Of a stretch of 64,000 bases of DNA, positions 50,901 to 56,540 are shown piece after piece. Numbering within the stretch: position 1 is the first letter of the stretch; each line of letters opens with the position of its first letter. The stretch is from the NCBI GenBank assembly GCA_021292165.1, contig CM037877.1, positions 84,909,691 to 84,973,690 on the forward strand, given 5' to 3'. The notes below the pieces were generated by a model that was given only the letters and a program-made list of their open reading frames with translations, was not told the DNA's origin and did no database searches. Origin of the DNA: Shinisaurus crocodilurus. Lineage: Eukaryota; Chordata; Lepidosauria; Squamata; Shinisauridae. The translations under genes and the position numbers were made by a program.

Positions 50901-53900
50901 ACACATGGGACATTTCTCTCTTTAGCCAGTAGGAGGCAGACCTGTGAAAAATCATGGCAGTTCTGGGTTAGGGACTTCCCTTTCCTATTATCTGCAGTCA
51001 CTCAGCACAGATTGCTGACATTCATACTCGGCCAGACATTCTCGGCCAGATTAACCGGACATTCATACTCGGCCAGATCTACAAATACAGCAGAATGAGG
51101 TGGTAGGATTTTGAGTTGGTAGCATGAATTGTACCCCTTCAAATTATTTTCAACACCACACACTAGCACATCTGTGACAGAGGTTGAAGCCCAGACAGTT
51201 CCCTGCTTTTCTACATGCAAAAATGAAATATTTATATTATATTTATATTTATTATTGCACAGTAAAGCATTCAGAAATGTGATCTCTCACTTGGAGTCTG
51301 AAGTTGAATAGTTCTTTCTACCATCTCATTCCCATCTTATTCTGCAGCAGTAGATTCAACATCAGTAGTTCTGGTTAGAGTAATAAAAAGGTGGAATTCG
51401 CCACTGCCACCAAACATGTGCACACGCACTCTTCCAGTGCAGCCTGAGAAATAATTCTGAATGGTGTTAGTAATGGCTACCAGTGAATGGTCACTACTCT
51501 AGAATCATAGAATGATTTAATCCTGATTTAATCCTTATTATTTAGATTATTTAATTATTTAATCCTGATTATTTAGATTATTTAATCCTGATTAAATCAT
51601 GGCATCTTGCCTCTGCACCTTCAGGCTCACTACTCTGTTTCACTGCAAGTGAAGTGGCTTAGGACAAATTTGTATGTTCCCTGATTGGTATGTGAGCCAT
51701 TCCCATGTGGCTGAATCCCTTGCCACTCTAGTAATTTTTCTTAAGGGAAACAATGTGAATCAATGTAGTGTGCCCCTTTCCCATGGGCTCTTTATGGATT
51801 TTTACATTAGTCATTGTTTATATCCAGGTTTTAGAACATCAGTCTGTATTTCTGCATTGCATATTGTTTTTAAGTTGTGATCGTTGTGATCGTAGGGCCT
51901 GTGGATGTGGACAGGATCCTTGGAGAAGTGAGGTCTACCACTTGTTTGCTGGACTCTTGCCCTTCCTAGTTTATAAAAGCTATTGGGGGGGGGGGTGCTA
52001 GCTGAGTAGGTAAAGGTAGTGGTGAATGCCTCTTCACGGCAAGGTGTGATTCCATCTTGCCTAAAAGTGGCAGTGCTAAGACTTTTGTGCATAAAAACCC
52101 TCCCTGAACCCCACTGTACTGAATAATTTCTGGCCATTCTGTTCTTGGGCAAGGTGCTGGAGCGTGGTGTAGTGGTTTCTCAGCTCCAGGGATTTCTGGA
52201 TGATGCAGATTATCTAGATCCATTTCAATCTGGCTTCAGAGCTGGTTATGGGACAGAGACTGCTTTGGTTGCCTTGGTGGATGATCTACACCGGGAACTG
52301 GACAGTGGGAGTGGTTCCCTCTTGGTTTTGTTGGATCTCTCGGCGGCTTTTGACACCGTCAACCATGGTATCTTTCTGAGGCGTCTCTCTGAGATGGGAC
52401 TGGGAAGGTGACTCCAGTCCTTCTTGGAGTTATATGGTGACTCCAGTCCTTGTTGGAAGGGCAGTGGTGCTGGGGGATTCCTGTTCAGTGGTGTGGCCGT
52501 TGGCCAGGGTTACAACTTATTTGCTATGCTATTTAACATATACATGAAACTGCTGGGAGAGATTGTCCAGAGTTTTGGGGTTTGATGCCACCACTAGTAT
52601 ACTGATGACACCCAACTCTATCTCACCTTTCCTTCCAAATCCAAGGAAGCTGTTCTAGTTCTAAACTGATGTCTGATGTTGGTAATGAACTGGATGAGGG
52701 CAAGCAAATTGAAACTTAATCCAGACAAAACAGAGGTGCTCCTGGTTAGTCAAAGGGCAGATTAGGGAATAAGGATTCAACCTTTGCTGTGGATGGGTTA
52801 CACATCCCCTGAGGACTCAGGCTCATAGTTTGGGTGTAGAGTACTTGGCCTTGAACGTGGATGCCCAGGTCTTGACAGTGGTCAGGAGTGCGTTGCACAG
52901 CTGTGGCTAGTGCTCCAACTGTTTCTAGAGATGTCTGATCTGGCCATGGTCACACATGCCTTGGTTACATCCTGTTTGGACTACTGTAATGTGCTCTACT
53001 TCAAAAACTGTTCAGAAATTTCAGCTGGACTAGAATGCTGCGGCCAGACTGTTGATCAGGGCTGGGTACAGGGAGCACGTGACTCCCTTGTTACAAGAGC
53101 TTCTCTGGCTACTGTTCTGTTTCCGGGCAGAATTCAAAGTGCTGGTTATGACCTATAAAGCCCTATATGGCTTGGGACCAGGCTAACTGAACGGCCGTCT
53201 TCTCCCATACAAACCTGTCCGGTTCTTAAGGTCTTCAGGACAGGCCCTTCTTTCAAGACCACTGCTTTTAGAGGCATGTTTGGTGGCAACGTAAAAGAGG
53301 GCCTTCTTGGTGGCCACTCCCTGGCTGTCAAACTCCCTGCTGAGGAAGGCTGGGTTCACTCCCTCTCTGTTGTCTTTCCGCCAGCAGGCAAATACCACTT
53401 TATTCAAGCAGGCGTTTGGTGTGTAAGCGAGTCTGTTGAACTGAATGCTGTTTTCACCCTGTTACTGTTGTGTTTTTAATTGTGTTTTAATGTATTTGCT
53501 TATTGTTTTTATCGAGTTTTATTAGTGACTGTAAGTTGCCTTGAGTGCCATTTTCTGTAGAAAGGTGGGGTACAAATCAAATACATAAATGAAATAAATC
53601 AATACATTGGAACAAATTAAGCAAAATGCTACCAAAGTGCTCATCAAGTTGATCTGCTAAAGTGTAACTTTCATATTAATGTCCCAGCAGAGATTTTCCA
53701 AGAATGGTATAAAATTTTGTCTGTCATATTGTTTTTAAGGGTTTGAAAAACCAGGCCAGGGTTAAGCTGAATATAGTGAGATGTCCTCCAGTAACTACTG
53801 TCCTCATCAGAAGACCGGACCTCAGATATCAGCTAGGCTTCAGTGTACAGAATGGCATTGTAAGTAGCATTTGGCATCCTTAACAGTTTATTATCCTACC

Positions 53901-56227
53901 TCCTGTAGATGTTTTCTTTAAAAAATAAAGAAAAAGGCAAAAGAAGGAACAGTTAATTTCAAAACACTTCGCTTTTATTTACATACTAGATGTAAATTAC
54001 ATTTCAAAACACTTCGCTTTTATTTACATACTAGATGTATAGGATCACAGCCCAAAGCATCACTATCTACATACTAGATTAATACAACATTAAGGACATG
54101 AAGGTTAATCTAATGAATTAGTGAATAACATTTGGGAATTCTTCAGTGGATGAATATGGTGAGATGTTAGTTGTAATGCTTGAGGTCATTGCGGTAATGC
54201 AAGGCAAGGGGATTACATCAAGTGCATGTGTGTTTGGGGCAGGGGGACAAGTTAAAGCTGCTTGGGATTTGGTAAATATGATCCCTGATATTGAAAATAG
54301 ATCATAGGAATGAGTCTCTTCCCTTGGTGTGATTGATTCATGGACTCTGAACAAAATCTGCAAATGCACCCTCTATAACAGTGTTCTCCAACCTTGGGTC
54401 CCCAGATGTTTTTGGCCTACAACTCCCAGCATCAGCTACGCTGGCTGGGGCATGCTGGGAGTTGTAGGCCAAAAACATCTGGGGGCCCAAGGTTGGAGAA
54501 CACTGCTCTATAAGATATGCAAGAAGTATTCTTGTGTTTTGACAAGTCAAGTGGTATCAAATAACTTGTACCTTGTAACACATTTTCGCAAGCATTTCTT
54601 GAATTGCTTTTTTCAATTTCTAGTGTCCCTGGCTCACATTATGCAGCAGCAGAGCAGATGTTAACATTTTCACACTTTAAAAAATGCCAATAACTCCCAT
54701 CCCATTTCTAGCATGGTCATGCCCCAGGAGAAAAAATTGATGCTATGTTCTTCTGTGACAAAACCAGTGAGCAGTTACATTCCTCTTTACTGTGTCAGTT
54801 CACTTTACTACACATCCACCAAATTATTGAATTTAAATAGCCATGTTCCTAGGAACTATGATTTACATTTTTAAATGGCTGTTTCTTTACATAAACAGGT
54901 GATGCAAACACATGCAGCCCAGTGACTTGTTACTCTGTGTCCCAGTCCTTACATTCTCCATGGCCAATGCCCCATTTGTGTGCTGGAAGAGCAGTAGCTC
55001 CCACACACACACACACACACACACACCACTGATGCAGCATGTGAGGCTGGGGCTCTATGGTGGCACCTGCTTGGAGACCCTGTTCACATGATCAGCCATG
55101 ACTCAATGGTAGAAACCTGCTTTGCATGCAGAAGGTCCCAGGTTCTATCCCCGGCATCTCCAGGTAGGGCTAGGAAAGAATCCCGCCTGAAACCCCGGAG
55201 AGCCACTGCTGGCAGGCAGTGTTGACAATACTGGGCTAGATGGGCCATTGGTCTGATTCACTATAAGGCAGCTTCCTATGTTCCTATGATCTTGCTTCCA
55301 CAAAAGGGATGGGGGAAAGAAATCACACAAGCAGGGCCTCTGCACTATTGAGCATCAGTGTGTAGTGCCCAGTTCATCAGTTACATCGTCTGTGTAGTAA
55401 AGGGGAGCAGAATCTGCTGCTCCCACTCCAGCGAATGGATGAACCAGGGTTTGTATTCTCAGTTGAATGTGTGACTTGCCTCCATTTAAATTATTTTGAA
55501 GCACTGACTGTGATAAACAGATGGTCCACACAAAAAGTTCCCATCAGATGCTTATGTAATCCAGCTTTCTCCAACCTGGTGCCCTCCAGATGTTTTGGAC
55601 TACAACTCCCATCAGCCCCAGTCTGTAATCAGGAATCCTGGGAGCTGTAGTCCAAACCATCTGGAAGGCACCAGGTTGGGGAAAGCTGCAGCAATCAAAG
55701 GAGAATGATGAGTGTGTGGGCTCCTTGGTCTAACTGAAGCACCTGCCAGAGCCTAGCTGTGTGTGTTATCATTTTCTGATGTTGTTCCAGATCTGTAGCC
55801 TTATGAGAGGAGGGATTGCAGAGCGAGGAGGAGTACGAGTGGGCCACCGAATTATTGAAATAAACGGGCAAAGTGTTGTAGCAACACCTCATGAAAAGAT
55901 TGTTCACATTCTCTCCAATGCTGTTGGTGAGGTAGGAGCTGGCAACTGTCGATTTACTCATATGAAATGTTGGCTTTATGGCTTTGTTGTCACCACCAAA
56001 TGAAAAACATTGGCAAATGTGGGCAAATAGATGATAATCATGATGATAATGCCATTCCATTTGCAGAAAGCCATCTTTGGATCCAGTTCAAGATGTACAA
56101 CTCTTTTTAAAATATTTTGGGAAACACTGACTCGGTACTTCTTTCCTTCTTCCAGATTCATATGAAGACCATGCCAGCTGCCATGTACAGACTCTTGACT
56201 GCACAGGAACAACCAGTTTACATCTAA
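17214..56227 (+). CDS. APBA1: APBA1 (Mint1/X11-alpha), complete spliced coding sequence, 12 coding exons
   Basis: Neuronal adaptor of the X11/Mint family. The family binds Munc18-1 and CASK through the N-terminal half, the NPxY-type tail of APP through a PTB domain, and other partners through two C-terminal PDZ domains; it acts in presynaptic and secretory trafficking. Joining 17214-18368, 24399-24500, 28874-28913, 33709-33854, 36953-36985, 38573-38659, 39652-39837, 40889-41068, 41818-42030, 53740-53859, 55791-55931 and 56156-56227 gives 2475 nt (824 residues plus stop). The human protein is about 837 residues. Every intron begins GT and ends AG, and all phases agree. Order: acidic N-terminus, Munc18-binding region about 179-280, CASK-binding region about 320-375, PTB about 440-610, PDZ1 about 645-730, PDZ2 about 735-811, C-terminal PVYI. 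PTB and PDZ regions match the mammalian protein almost residue for residue as I remember it; APBA2 differs at many of these sites, so APBA1 is the firm choice. Confidence 0.97.
19235..19780 (+). repeat. CR1/L2-type LINE ORF2 fragment
   Basis: Frames read [20 protein letters not shown] and, further on, [13 protein letters not shown] and [19 protein letters not shown], the part of the LINE ORF2 protein after the RT core. Broken by frameshifts and truncated at both ends. Confidence 0.8.
22419..22550. repeat. palindromic MITE (TGCAATCCTATGCA family)
   Basis: Starts TGCAATCCTATGCAGGTTTAG and ends CTAAACATGCATAGGATTGCA; the core AAAAGTCC(T)ACAACTCC is mirrored. Related copies at 28112, 31032 and 34441. 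Confidence 0.8.
23612..23716. repeat. palindromic hAT-type MITE, diverged
   Basis: The right half GGGAGTTGTAGTCCAACACA then CTGGAGGGCTCCAGGTTGC is well preserved; the left arm (GTTTGGCCCCCC) is decayed. Confidence 0.6.
24011..24093. repeat. 83-bp palindromic MITE (TGCAACCCTATAC family)
   Basis: Starts TGCAACCCTATACCCGCTTA and ends ACATGTATAGGATTGC. The arms GGAAGTAAGCTCCATTGA and TTAATGAGACTTACTTC pair around a short loop. A sister type of copies at 28112 and 30917. Confidence 0.75.
24399..24500 (+). CDS. APBA1: APBA1 coding exon 2: serine-rich linker
   Basis: This 102-nt exon encodes residues 386-419 ([16 protein letters not shown] and onwards to TSKE). It lies between a TTTATGTCTAG acceptor and a GTAGAG donor, phase 0 at both ends. 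The first half matches the human SPSPGSSSPLGAESSS block; the second half diverges, as expected for an unstructured linker between the CASK-binding region and the PTB domain. The donor is moderate (GAG|GTAGAG). Because both ends are in phase 0, skipping would keep frame. Confidence 0.93.
26067..26677. mobile_element. DNA transposon with TIRs, split by a LINE 3' end
   Basis: Terminal inverted repeats of about 50 bp: left has GCTAACCTATGGCTTATTTA; the complement of the right has GCTAACCCATAGTTTATTTA. The interior repeats AACCCATGGTTT in both orientations. The element is interrupted at 26279-26415. No transposase frame. Confidence 0.75.
26279..26415 (-). mobile_element. 5'-truncated LINE (L1-like) 3' end nested in the DNA element
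   Basis: Flanked by a 13-bp target duplication CAGTTGGGTTTTT (26266-26278 and 26416-26428). The body is A-rich on the + strand. It resembles the 3' part of the element at 48501-50478. It inserted after the surrounding DNA element. Confidence 0.7.
28112..28197. repeat. palindromic MITE (TGCAATCCTATGCA family), diverged
   Basis: Starts GTGCAATCCTATGCATGTTTA; the inner arms AGTAAGTCCCATTG and CAGTGGGGCTTACT pair. The right end is decayed. Confidence 0.65.
28362..28581. mobile_element. MITE with GGGTTGGATCCAG termini, copy 2
   Basis: Starts GGGCTGGATCCAG and ends CTGGATCCAACCC. Inverted relative to copy 1, as the block GGAAGTGGACTTCC lies near the left end here. G-rich stretch at 28491-28505. 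Confidence 0.75.
28874..28913 (+). CDS. APBA1: APBA1 coding exon 3: 40-nt exon before the PTB domain
   Basis: This exon supplies residues 420-432 ([13 protein letters not shown]) plus the first base of the next Val codon. The acceptor is TTACAG and the donor GTAAGC. At 40 nt it is microexon-sized, but its length is not a multiple of three, so skipping would break the frame; it is probably constitutive. It is too short to find by ORF scanning and was placed from the family sequence. Confidence 0.95.
30480..30657 (-). repeat. inverted tRNA/MIR-type SINE
   Basis: TTTATCCTCACAACCCTATG, then GATTTGAACCTGGGTCTTCC (complement of box B), read on the minus strand as a SINE with body and head. Confidence 0.7.
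30658..30792. repeat. palindromic hAT-type MITE
   Basis: Starts CAGCCTTCCCCAACCTGG and ends CCAGCTTGGGGAAGGCTG; the core TTTTGGACTACAACTCC is mirrored by GGGAATTGTAACCCAAAA. It abuts the inverted SINE. Confidence 0.8.
30917..31004. repeat. 88-bp palindromic MITE
   Basis: GTTGCAGTCCTATAC at the left and GCATAGGATTGGACTGC at the right; inner arms AAATAAATCCCATT and ACTGGGACTTGCTT. Followed by a truncated relative at 31032-31100. Confidence 0.65.
31365..31455 (-). repeat. inverted LINE tail with (TAG)n
   Basis: A TAG-repeat tract, then TTTCTATACTGCCCAATAGC and CTCTCTGGGCAGTTTACAA, the inverted form of the tail at 7610-7690. Confidence 0.65.
33000..33050. repeat. (CA)n(CAGA)n(GATA)n microsatellite
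   Basis: CA, then CAGA, then GATA repeats in succession in an intron; a compound microsatellite. Confidence 0.9.
33709..33854 (+). CDS. APBA1: APBA1 coding exon 4: start of the PTB domain
   Basis: This 146-nt exon (enters in phase 1, leaves in phase 0) encodes residues 433-481. It contains the PTB opening strand [15 protein letters not shown] and the first helix ending EAVSRIK. The acceptor is TACTGCAG after a T-rich tract and the donor is GTGAGG. The sequence is essentially identical to mammalian Mint1 and differs from Mint2 (which has ERNPSKNI here). Confidence 0.96.
34441..34553. repeat. palindromic MITE (TGCAATCCTATGCA family)
   Basis: ACAATCCTATACATGTTTAG at the left and AACATGTATAAG at the right, with cores AGCCTACAACTCCCAGAATG and CATTCTGGAAGTTCTAGG. 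Confidence 0.75.
35568..35645 (-). repeat. inverted LINE tail
   Basis: TTTTATTTATTAAACATCTT, then TATATCCCACCCTTC and AGGACAACTTACAATAATA. A recurrent LINE/SINE tail read in reverse; it directly precedes the 5S SINE. Confidence 0.5.
35676..35832 (-). repeat. 5S-rRNA-headed SINE with CR1-like tail (second copy)
   Basis: Same head and tail as the copy at 4953-5110, with only a few differences over about 155 bp, which suggests a recently active family. It sits in the intron after coding exon 4. Confidence 0.8.
36953..36985 (+). CDS. APBA1: APBA1 coding exon 5: 33-nt microexon in the PTB domain
   Basis: This exon encodes residues 482-492 ([11 protein letters not shown]), 11 codons, phase 0 on both sides, so it can be included or skipped without changing frame. 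It adds a basic stretch after the first PTB helix. The donor is weak (AAG|GTGCAG), and a TGC lies 8 nt upstream of the exon, a layout typical of SRRM4-dependent neuronal microexons. In the paralogue APBA2 the equivalent 12 residues are, as I recall, absent from one isoform. Confidence 0.93.
36986..38572 (+). other. APBA1: APBA1 intron after coding exon 5
   Basis: A 1.6-kb AT-rich intron behind a weak GTGCAG donor. One MITE at 38030-38153; otherwise no recognisable element. Frames over the MITE are artefacts of its palindrome. Confidence 0.9.
38030..38153. repeat. palindromic hAT-type MITE
   Basis: Starts CAGCCTTCTCCAACCTGG and ends CCAGGTTGAGGAAGGATG, flanked by CCTTAATT and TCCTAATT (6 of 8 matching), an hAT-size target duplication. 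The arms pair almost perfectly through ACTACAACTCCCAGCATG. Confidence 0.85.
38573..38659 (+). CDS. APBA1: APBA1 coding exon 6: PTB domain strands
   Basis: This 87-nt exon encodes residues 493-521, phase 0 at both ends ([16 protein letters not shown], then [10 protein letters not shown]). The acceptor is TTAATTGCAG and the donor GTACAG. It forms central strands of the PTB sheet. The end at DTQ is where the candidate microexon at 39529-39561 would join. Confidence 0.96.
38772..38907. repeat. palindromic hAT-type MITE
   Basis: CAGGGCTCTCCAACCTTGGG at the left and CCCAAGGTTGGAGAGCCCTG at the right, a perfect 20-bp TIR, flanked by TTTTAGAT and CTCTAGAT (6 of 8). Confidence 0.9.
38985..39163 (+). 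repeat. LINE 3' tail with (GT)n and (TAAA)n
   Basis: TTGTACTGTTTTTAATTGTG, a GT run (39037-39062), then TTAGATTGTACATCGCTCAG and GGGCGATTCATAAATATAAT ending in (AATA)n. The standard squamate LINE tail. Confidence 0.75.
39529..39561 (+). CDS. APBA1: candidate alternative 33-nt microexon in the APBA1 PTB domain
   Basis: Seen in the sequence: a pyrimidine tract (39511-39524) ending TTTTATAG, then 33 nt with no stop in the APBA1 frame, then a near-ideal GTAAGT donor at 39562. It would insert 11 residues ([11 protein letters not shown]) between DTQ (residue 521) and ETMMDHP (522), in the hairpin between two PTB strands, and keep frame. A TGC sits 9 nt upstream of the exon, the same arrangement as the 36953 microexon. 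It lies 90 nt before the next exon. It is not in the canonical mammalian protein as I know it, so use in transcripts is inferred. It could be a chance pair of splice sites. Confidence 0.5.
39652..39837 (+). CDS. APBA1: APBA1 coding exon 7: PTB domain core
   Basis: This 186-nt exon encodes residues 522-583, from [19 protein letters not shown] through the [13 protein letters not shown] loop to [11 protein letters not shown]. The acceptor is TTCTCTAG and the donor GTAAGG, phase 0 at both ends. It includes strands that line the peptide-binding groove for NPxY-type ligands such as the APP tail. The human protein has Ile in place of Met in the ARRR(M/I)PRS segment. Confidence 0.97.
39838..40888 (+). 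other. APBA1: APBA1 intron after coding exon 7
   Basis: A 1.05-kb intron. It has a G-rich tract at 40084-40110 (runs of 6, 5 and 4 G) but no recognisable repeat. Short frames here (for example 40620-40898) look like chance. Confidence 0.85.
40889..41068 (+). CDS. APBA1: APBA1 coding exon 8: PTB C-terminal helix and PTB-PDZ linker
   Basis: This 180-nt exon encodes residues 584-643: [20 protein letters not shown], the long C-terminal PTB helix, then the linker ([13 protein letters not shown] to KSENCKD) that packs against the PTB domain in the family. The acceptor is CTACAG and the donor GTATGT, phase 0 at both ends. The frame stays open for 48 codons past the donor, so retention of this intron would give a product lacking both PDZ domains. 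Confidence 0.97.
41069..41817 (+). other. APBA1: APBA1 intron after coding exon 8
   Basis: A 749-nt intron, AT-rich, without recognisable repeats. The exon 8 frame stays open to 41215. Confidence 0.85.
41818..42030 (+). CDS. APBA1: APBA1 coding exon 9: PDZ1
   Basis: This 213-nt exon encodes residues 644-714, most of PDZ1. The carboxylate-binding loop is ILGVV (residues 653-657), followed by [17 protein letters not shown] and the helix [11 protein letters not shown]. The acceptor is CATTCAG and the donor GTACAG. It is followed by the largest intron of the coding region (42031-53739), which is full of mobile elements. Confidence 0.97.
42834..43036. repeat. tandem repeat of about 55 bp with E2F-like sites, four copies
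   Basis: Each unit reads roughly GGGACTTTGGCGAGGCGGGT then GAACTTTGGCGCGGCAGCAG and a C run. TTTGGCGC, the E2F consensus form, occurs at 42904-42911, 42959-42966 and 43011-43018. Confidence 0.85.
43321..43978. repeat. 193-bp palindromic minisatellite, 3.4 copies
   Basis: Unit starts (GGTGCTACTGCTGGATGGTG) at 43321, 43514, 43706 and 43900, spacing 193, 192 and 194. Each full unit holds an inverted repeat: GCTACTGCTT, a G run and TGTTGCTGGTGG, then the complementary CCACCAGCAACACCCT and CAGCAGTAGC. Confidence 0.9.
45363..45458. repeat. palindromic hAT-type MITE
   Basis: CAGCCTTCTCCAATTCGG at the left, CCAGGTTGGGAAGACTG at the right, flanked by GAATAGAT (45355-45362) and GAGTAGAT (45459-45466), 7 of 8 matching. 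The right core is internally deleted. Confidence 0.85.
45478..46012 (-). repeat. inverted CR1/L2-type LINE 3' end
   Basis: On the minus strand a frame (45771-45968) reads [20 protein letters not shown] and so on, the C-terminal ORF2 region. The 3' tail with GAAATGTAATAAATAAA lies at 45478-45540. 5'-truncated. Confidence 0.8.
46297..46483 (+). repeat. tRNA-headed SINE
   Basis: Box A GGCTCAGTGGCAGAGTA and box B GGTTCAATCCC, then GGCATCTCCAGGTAGGGCTA and GACAATACTGGGCTAGATGG. Same family as 55098-55290. Confidence 0.85.
46550..47225 (+). repeat. diverged CR1/L2-type LINE ORF2 fragment
   Basis: Parallel to the better copy at 51895: GGCAAGGTGCTTGAGGATG, then TCTAGCCCCATTTCATTTTG and TCTCCTGGACTTCTCAGTGG occur in the same order as in that RT segment. 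Heavily mutated. Confidence 0.65.
47876..47932. repeat. (GA)n(GGGA)n microsatellite
   Basis: A GA run followed by GGGA repeats; purine-rich on the + strand. Confidence 0.95.
48501..50478 (-). mobile_element. L1-like non-autonomous retroelement with perfect 19-bp target duplication
   Basis: Flanked by identical copies of GGCTGTACCGGTATGTTTG at 48482-48500 and 50479-50497. Read on the minus strand, a GC-richer leader begins at 50478. An ATG at about 49947 opens a short frame ([18 protein letters not shown]). A second frame covers 49793-49485 (102 codons), and an AT-rich 3' end closes with a (CCAAAA)n-like tail at 48501. No reverse transcriptase is present, so it must have been moved in trans. 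A 60-bp direct repeat lies at 49430-49515. Confidence 0.8.
51895..53600 (+). repeat. CR1/L2-type LINE, RT to 3' end, degraded
   Basis: Open stretches read [20 protein letters not shown] and [20 protein letters not shown], then the RT block [14 protein letters not shown] (52145-52411). The catalytic block is YTDDTQLY at about 52599 (usual form YADD). LDYCNVLYF and a tail ending in AAATACATAAATGAAATAAA follow. Broken by stops and frameshifts; 5' end missing. Confidence 0.85.
53740..53859 (+). CDS. APBA1: APBA1 coding exon 10: end of PDZ1 and start of PDZ2
   Basis: This 120-nt exon encodes residues 715-754. The last PDZ1 strand ([12 protein letters not shown]) is followed by the short PDZ1-PDZ2 junction and the PDZ2 loop LGFS (residues 746-749). 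The acceptor is GTTTTTAAG (AAG rather than CAG) and the donor GTAAGT. The human protein has NQSRVK where this one has NQARVK. The intron before it ends about 140 bp after a LINE fragment. Confidence 0.96.
54379..54505. mobile_element. palindromic hAT-type MITE with perfect 8-bp target duplication
   Basis: Starts CAGTGTTCTCCAACCTTGGG, ends CCCAAGGTTGGAGAACACTG (perfect 20-bp TIR); flanked by CTCTATAA at 54371-54378 and 54506-54513. The arms pair almost throughout (TTTTGGCCTACAACTCCCAG). The youngest-looking of the group. Confidence 0.93.
55098..55290 (+). repeat. tRNA-headed SINE
   Basis: GCATGCAGAAGGTCCCAGGT and TTCTATCCCCGGCATCTCCA, body TACTGGGCTAGATGGGCC, tail ATAAGGCAGCTTCCTATGTT. Same family as 46297-46483. 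Confidence 0.85.
55562..55688. repeat. palindromic hAT-type MITE
   Basis: CAGCTTTCTCCAACCTGGTG at the left, CACCAGGTTGGGGAAAGCTG at the right; core TTTTGGACTACAACTCCCAT mirrored. It ends 102 bp before coding exon 11. Confidence 0.85.
55791..55931 (+). CDS. APBA1: APBA1 coding exon 11: PDZ2 core
   Basis: This 141-nt exon encodes residues 755-801: [20 protein letters not shown], then [16 protein letters not shown] and LSNAVGE. The acceptor is GTTGTTCCAG and the donor GTAGGA, phase 0. [10 protein letters not shown] matches Mint1, whereas Mint2 has a different residue pattern here (AHEKIVQAL), which supports the paralogue assignment. Confidence 0.97.
56156..56227 (+). CDS. APBA1: APBA1 coding exon 12: C-terminus and stop
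   Basis: This 72-nt coding part gives the last 23 residues ([23 protein letters not shown]) and TAA at 56225-56227. The acceptor is CTTCTTCCAG. In the family the C-terminal PVYI folds back into the PDZ1 groove and autoinhibits the tandem; it is intact here. The exon continues into the 3' UTR. Confidence 0.97.
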   Translation: MHMKTMPAAMYRLLTAQEQPVYI

Positions 56228-56534
56228 AGCTCACCCTCCCAGTGCGCATGGAGGACATTTCTCATTAGTGGTGGTGTTTTCTTGTGCTGCATTTTGGTGT
56301 CTGCAGCAACATCTCTTTCACTCTCTTTTCTCATCTTTTATCATTCTGCTGTGTACAAGATGACTTTTTTGGTTGCACCTTTTTAGTACTAGTTTCATGT
56401 AATCCTCCATGGAACAGAAAAATAACCAAGCTTTTCTTTAACACAACACACACACACACGCATGCACTTGTTAGTGACATTGTCATTTTATGCTTCTGTG
56501 GCTGTTGACAGGAAACGCAAGTAATTTGAATGAA

Positions 56535-56540
56535 AATAAA
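56535..56540 (+). terminator. APBA1: possible proximal poly(A) signal AATAAA
   Basis: AATAAA 308 nt after the stop codon (GAAAATAAATTAAAAAGG). A usable signal in principle; no clear GT-rich downstream element was identified, so use is uncertain. Confidence 0.3.

Larger units (their letters stand above)
42031..53739 (+). other. APBA1: APBA1 intron after coding exon 9 (11.7 kb, element-rich)
   Basis: The largest intron between coding exons, splitting PDZ1. It holds the hAT element (42536), a MITE (45363), an inverted LINE (45478), a SINE (46297), LINE pieces (46550, 51895), a GA tract (47876), and the L1-like insertion (48501). 50500-51890 has an AT-rich repeat TTAGATTATTTAATCCTGAT at 51520-51600; otherwise nothing I can name. 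Confidence 0.9.
53860..55790 (+). other. APBA1: APBA1 intron after coding exon 10
   Basis: A 1.9-kb intron with a MITE at 54379, an (AC)n run at 55002-55026, a SINE at 55098 and a MITE at 55562. A 46-bp segment (CATTTCAAAACACTTCGCTT and on) is tandemly repeated at 53957-54040. Confidence 0.9.

Noticed and set aside
52145..52411. Reverse-transcriptase frame as a host gene
   Set aside because: It is a truncated, frameshifted LINE with an altered catalytic block (YTDD).
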